Below are positions 62,129-64,000 of a stretch of 64,000 nucleotides of DNA, in pieces; the stretch's first letter is position 1, and each line of letters begins with the position of its first letter. Source of the DNA: Bryobacterales bacterium. GTDB taxonomy: Bacteria; Acidobacteriota; Terriglobia; Bryobacterales; UBA6623. The stretch spans positions 253,328 to 317,327 of the forward strand of contig JAPPMG010000096.1 in assembly GCA_028819215.1 (NCBI GenBank), given 5' to 3'. Position numbers and translations under genes: made by a program. Below the pieces are notes generated by a model that made no database searches, was not told the origin of the DNA, and saw only the letters and a program-made list of their open reading frames with translations.

Positions 62129-62353
62129 AGCCGCAATGCTGTGGGAGGGACCAGTGGCTCCTTGGGAACAAGGGCCGCTCGATGCCCCACCGGTACTGCC
62201 TGGAACGACGTACCGAGGCAAGACCTCTCCGCTTCCGGGAGTGCCTTCCCGCGGAAGAGAGTTGCGGGAATTACTGGCAGTGCGTCTGGTGGGACGGATC
62301 GGCTCCGATCCGGCCGCTTTCGCGGCCAAGCTCAAGAACATGGGGCTGAGTAC

Positions 62354-62551
62354 ATGCCCCAAGGATCCAAGCCCACAACCGTCGAACTCGTCAAGTCCGA
62401 CTACCAGCCGACCAAGTTCGAACTCGAGGAGGAATTCGACCTCGACATTCCCGGAGGCACAGAGGAGGAGCGGCTGGATTTTCTCGGACAGGCCCTGACA
62501 GAAACCGTGAACATCCGCTGGATCAACCAGCCTCGGAACCGGCGGAAATGA
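62354..62551 (+). CDS. conserved-looking 65-aa hypothetical protein
   Basis: 65 aa from ATG 62354: VELVKSDYQPTKFELEEEF and DIPGGTEEERLDFLGQALTE, then a basic end (RWINQPRNRRK). It resembles a small protein family seen in many proteobacteria and often near mobile elements; function unknown. It follows the third TonB receptor by ~225 bases in the same direction. Confidence 0.65.
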   Translation: MPQGSKPTTVELVKSDYQPTKFELEEEFDLDIPGGTEEERLDFLGQALTETVNIRWINQPRNRRK

Positions 62552-62736
62552 CGAAAATTGTCAAGCGGATTCGGGGGCTATTTCGTCACTATTCGATGTA
62601 ATCTCCCAATCAAACTCCGATCGTAGTGCATGTCATGCCCTCGCCGTCTAGCGAGCGGGCGATGAATCGCGAGCGTTCTGCCATGACCGAAGTCTCCTTC
62701 CACGGCATCGACGCGTCGTGCCTATTCGGCACAAAG

Positions 62737-62758
62737 TGTTACCCATGTCTCCGGTACG
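62737..62758. repeat. inverted copy of the 58144-58165 repeat
   Basis: TGTTACCCATGTCTCCGGTA begins the segment. Its reverse complement matches 58144-58165 over 22 bases with two differences. The two copies therefore flank the transposase fragment, TonB receptor 3 and the 65-aa gene in opposite orientation. Confidence 0.65.
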
Positions 62759-62843
62759 AATCGCTACCTAAGCCTTGGGTCGCTCACCCCAGTTGCGGCT
62801 GGGGAACGTGCGTTGGGCAGGTGGATTCTGTATCCTCATACCC

Positions 62844-63404
62844 ATGCCTGTGAAGCGCTCGCTTGCTCTCGCGGCGTGCGTCGCTCTCTCCTTATTGGCA
62901 CAGGCTCAGGAACCGCGTCCGATCGTGGCACTGCAGACCTCGATGGGCGTTGTGCGCGCAGAACTCTACCCAGAGGTAGCGCCCAAGACCGTTGCCAACT
63001 TCCTCGCCTACGTCAATTCCGGATTCTATGACGACACCGTCTTCCACCGCGTGATCGAAGGCTTTGTCGTCCAAGGGGGTGGCTTTACCCCGGAACTCAT
63101 CCCTAAGCCCACCCGCAAGCCCGTGCGCATTGAGACGAAGAACGGCATAAGCAACGACCGCGGTACGGTGGCCATGGCGCGCCAGATGGGCAGAGACACC
63201 GCGACCTCACAGTTCTTCATCAACCTAAAGCCCAACACCGCGCTGGACCGGGGAGCGCTGCGATTCGGCTATACGGTATTCGGCCGCGTGATCGAGGGCA
63301 TGGATGTCGTGGACCGTATCTCGCGGGTCCAGACCAGTCGGCGCGGTCGCATGCAGGACGTGCCCATCCTGCCGGTGTTCCTCGAAACGGCCCGGGTGGA
63401 GTAG
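62844..63404 (+). CDS. periplasmic cyclophilin-type peptidyl-prolyl isomerase
   Basis: 186 aa from ATG 62844. Signal peptide LALAACVALSLLAQAQ, then a single cyclophilin domain: ELYPEVAPKTVANFLAYVNS, TVFHRVIEGFVVQGGGF, TSQFFINL and FGRVIEGMDVVDRI. The active-site Arg (FHRVI) and the FFINL core are present, but the usual Trp of eukaryotic cyclophilins is not, as in bacterial PpiA. It folds exported proteins in the periplasm. Confidence 0.93.
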   Translation: MPVKRSLALAACVALSLLAQAQEPRPIVALQTSMGVVRAELYPEVAPKTVANFLAYVNSGFYDDTVFHRVIEGFVVQGGGFTPELIPKPTRKPVRIETKNGISNDRGTVAMARQMGRDTATSQFFINLKPNTALDRGALRFGYTVFGRVIEGMDVVDRISRVQTSRRGRMQDVPILPVFLETARVE

Positions 63405-63423
63405 TAGGGGTAGGCGGCGGCGA

Positions 63424-64000
63424 CTATTGGCCCAGATCTAGCGGAACATCGTTGAAGTTCCGGGTAAGCGGCACTACTTCGGCGCCCTCGGGGGCCTTGA
63501 ACTCGAACATCGATTCGCTCAGGGCCGGATTGACCTGCTCGTCGGAGAACTGGTAGACGTTCACAGACTCGTCCCGTCCCACGACGCGAATGCCAGTGAT
63601 CGAGTACGCGGCCGGATCGAAGTCGAACTCGACGCGGGAATAGAAGTCCCGAGCGTTACGCCCCTCTCCGATCAGCATTGGCTGCCCGCCCGCCTCCTCG
63701 ATGCGCAGGTTGCGGAACATCCTGCGAAGGCGCATCCGACCCAGCAGGAACGATAGCGGAGCGCGCAGATCGGTCATCGCTTCCAACTCCACCTGCCGAA
63801 CTTGGTTGGAGTGCGGGTTGTACATCCGAAAGATCGTGCCGTCGCTGACCGCGATCTTGCCCTCGGGCTGGGTGTAGTCCCAGCGCATCTTGCCTGGGCG
63901 CTGCAGGTAGAGCGTGCCGGTCTCGACCATGCGCCGTTGCCCCGAGTACTCCATAGACTGTTCGAACTGCATCTGCAGCCCGCTCAGGCTGTTGTAGCGG
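63424..64000 (-). CDS. lolA: outer-membrane lipoprotein carrier LolA, 5' end beyond window
   Basis: At least 191 aa; the frame stays open to the window edge (RYNSLSGLQMQFEQ), so the signal peptide and N-terminus are cut off. The body matches LolA: LYLQRPGKMRWDYTQPEGK, the strand MYNPHSNQVRQVELE, SFLLGRMRLRRM and the end FEFKAPEGAEVVPL. LolA chaperones lipoproteins through the periplasm to the outer membrane. Convergent with the PPIase gene. The internal Met at 63972 should not be taken as the start. Confidence 0.88.
   Translation of the reverse strand, partial: RYNSLSGLQMQFEQSMEYSGQRRMVETGTLYLQRPGKMRWDYTQPEGKIAVSDGTIFRMYNPHSNQVRQVELEAMTDLRAPLSFLLGRMRLRRMFRNLRIEEAGGQPMLIGEGRNARDFYSRVEFDFDPAAYSITGIRVVGRDESVNVYQFSDEQVNPALSESMFEFKAPEGAEVVPLTRNFNDVPLDLGQ

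Noticed and set aside
61878-62498. 206-aa frame overlapping the end of TonB receptor 3
   Set aside because: It overlaps a well-supported gene in another frame and has a Ser/Pro-rich artificial-looking composition. Only the 65-aa gene at 62354 is kept.
62626-62853. 75-aa frame covering the inverted repeat before the PPIase gene
   Set aside because: It crosses the repeat, has no ribosome binding site, and its translation is Cys/Ser-rich without protein-like pattern.
30000-64000. CRISPR-like arrays or rRNA genes
   Set aside because: Searched by eye for regularly spaced direct repeats and rRNA-like sequence across the window. None found; the Ser/Tyr codon repeats at 45.1-45.3 and 46.9-47.1 kb are coding repeats.

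Overview
The window looks like one end of a contig from a GC-rich Gram-negative bacterium of the Acidobacteriota type. That placement is an inference from gene families, not from a marker gene. The supporting families are three giant Oar-like TonB-dependent receptors with carboxypeptidase-regulatory N-termini, a DUF1592/DUF1552/ankyrin operon, Tat-exported quinoprotein and sulfatase enzymes, DUF3604 and DUF1080 proteins, an ASPIC/UnbV (CRTAC1) protein and a VWFA-related protein. Outer-membrane receptors and a LolA homologue show a two-membrane envelope. No rRNA gene or CRISPR array was seen. One tRNA-Met is present.

Layout. 1-110 is G/C homopolymer, almost certainly an assembly artefact at a contig end. 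134-3878 is the immunity end of a prophage or related element. It has a rightward S24-type repressor, a leftward Cro-like gene and a chain of tightly overlapping small leftward genes, with two 19-bp palindromic operators between repressor and Cro. 3944-4262 is a gene-free stretch with six copies of an 8-bp word, possibly the end of the element. 4347-9684 is the DUF1592 cytochrome / DUF1552 / ankyrin operon. 10.1-21.8 kb carries degradative and housekeeping genes: two sulfatases, DUF3604, an Old Yellow Enzyme homologue, serine acetyltransferase, an alpha/beta hydrolase, a radical SAM protein and DUF1080. 22.0-30.0 kb has a coiled-coil membrane protein, a VWFA protein, a PQQ dehydrogenase, the pyruvate-dehydrogenase E1 alpha/beta operon and a steroid 5-alpha-reductase homologue.

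30.3-37.5 kb holds two tandem TonB-dependent receptor paralogues, each closed by a near-identical terminator. 37.8-42.7 kb is accessory: a toxin-like/DUF2283 pair and two divergent AAA-ATPase-like/PD-(D/E)XK paralogues. 42.9-48.2 kb has the ASPIC/UnbV protein and a tandem duplication of a Ser/Tyr-rich TPR protein together with its upstream region. 49.4-50.1 kb is a VapBC system with a visible operator. 50.4-57.8 kb has recN, a second DUF3604 protein and a cysQ / GAF / altronate-dehydratase-like operon. 58.0-62.8 kb has tRNA-Met, a broken IS1595-type transposase and a third TonB receptor, bracketed by an inverted 22-bp repeat. The window ends with a cyclophilin-type PPIase and a LolA gene cut by the window edge.

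Much of the window fits import and breakdown of external polymers: receptors, sulfatases, DUF1080, UxaA-like dehydratase, quinoprotein and cytochrome-like oxidation. I did not find a convincing complete new defence or biosynthetic system. The best unexplained signals are the prophage operator/repeat region, the duplicated Ser/Tyr-TPR genes with duplicated leaders, the divergent AAA/PD-(D/E)XK pair, and the inverted repeat around the third receptor.
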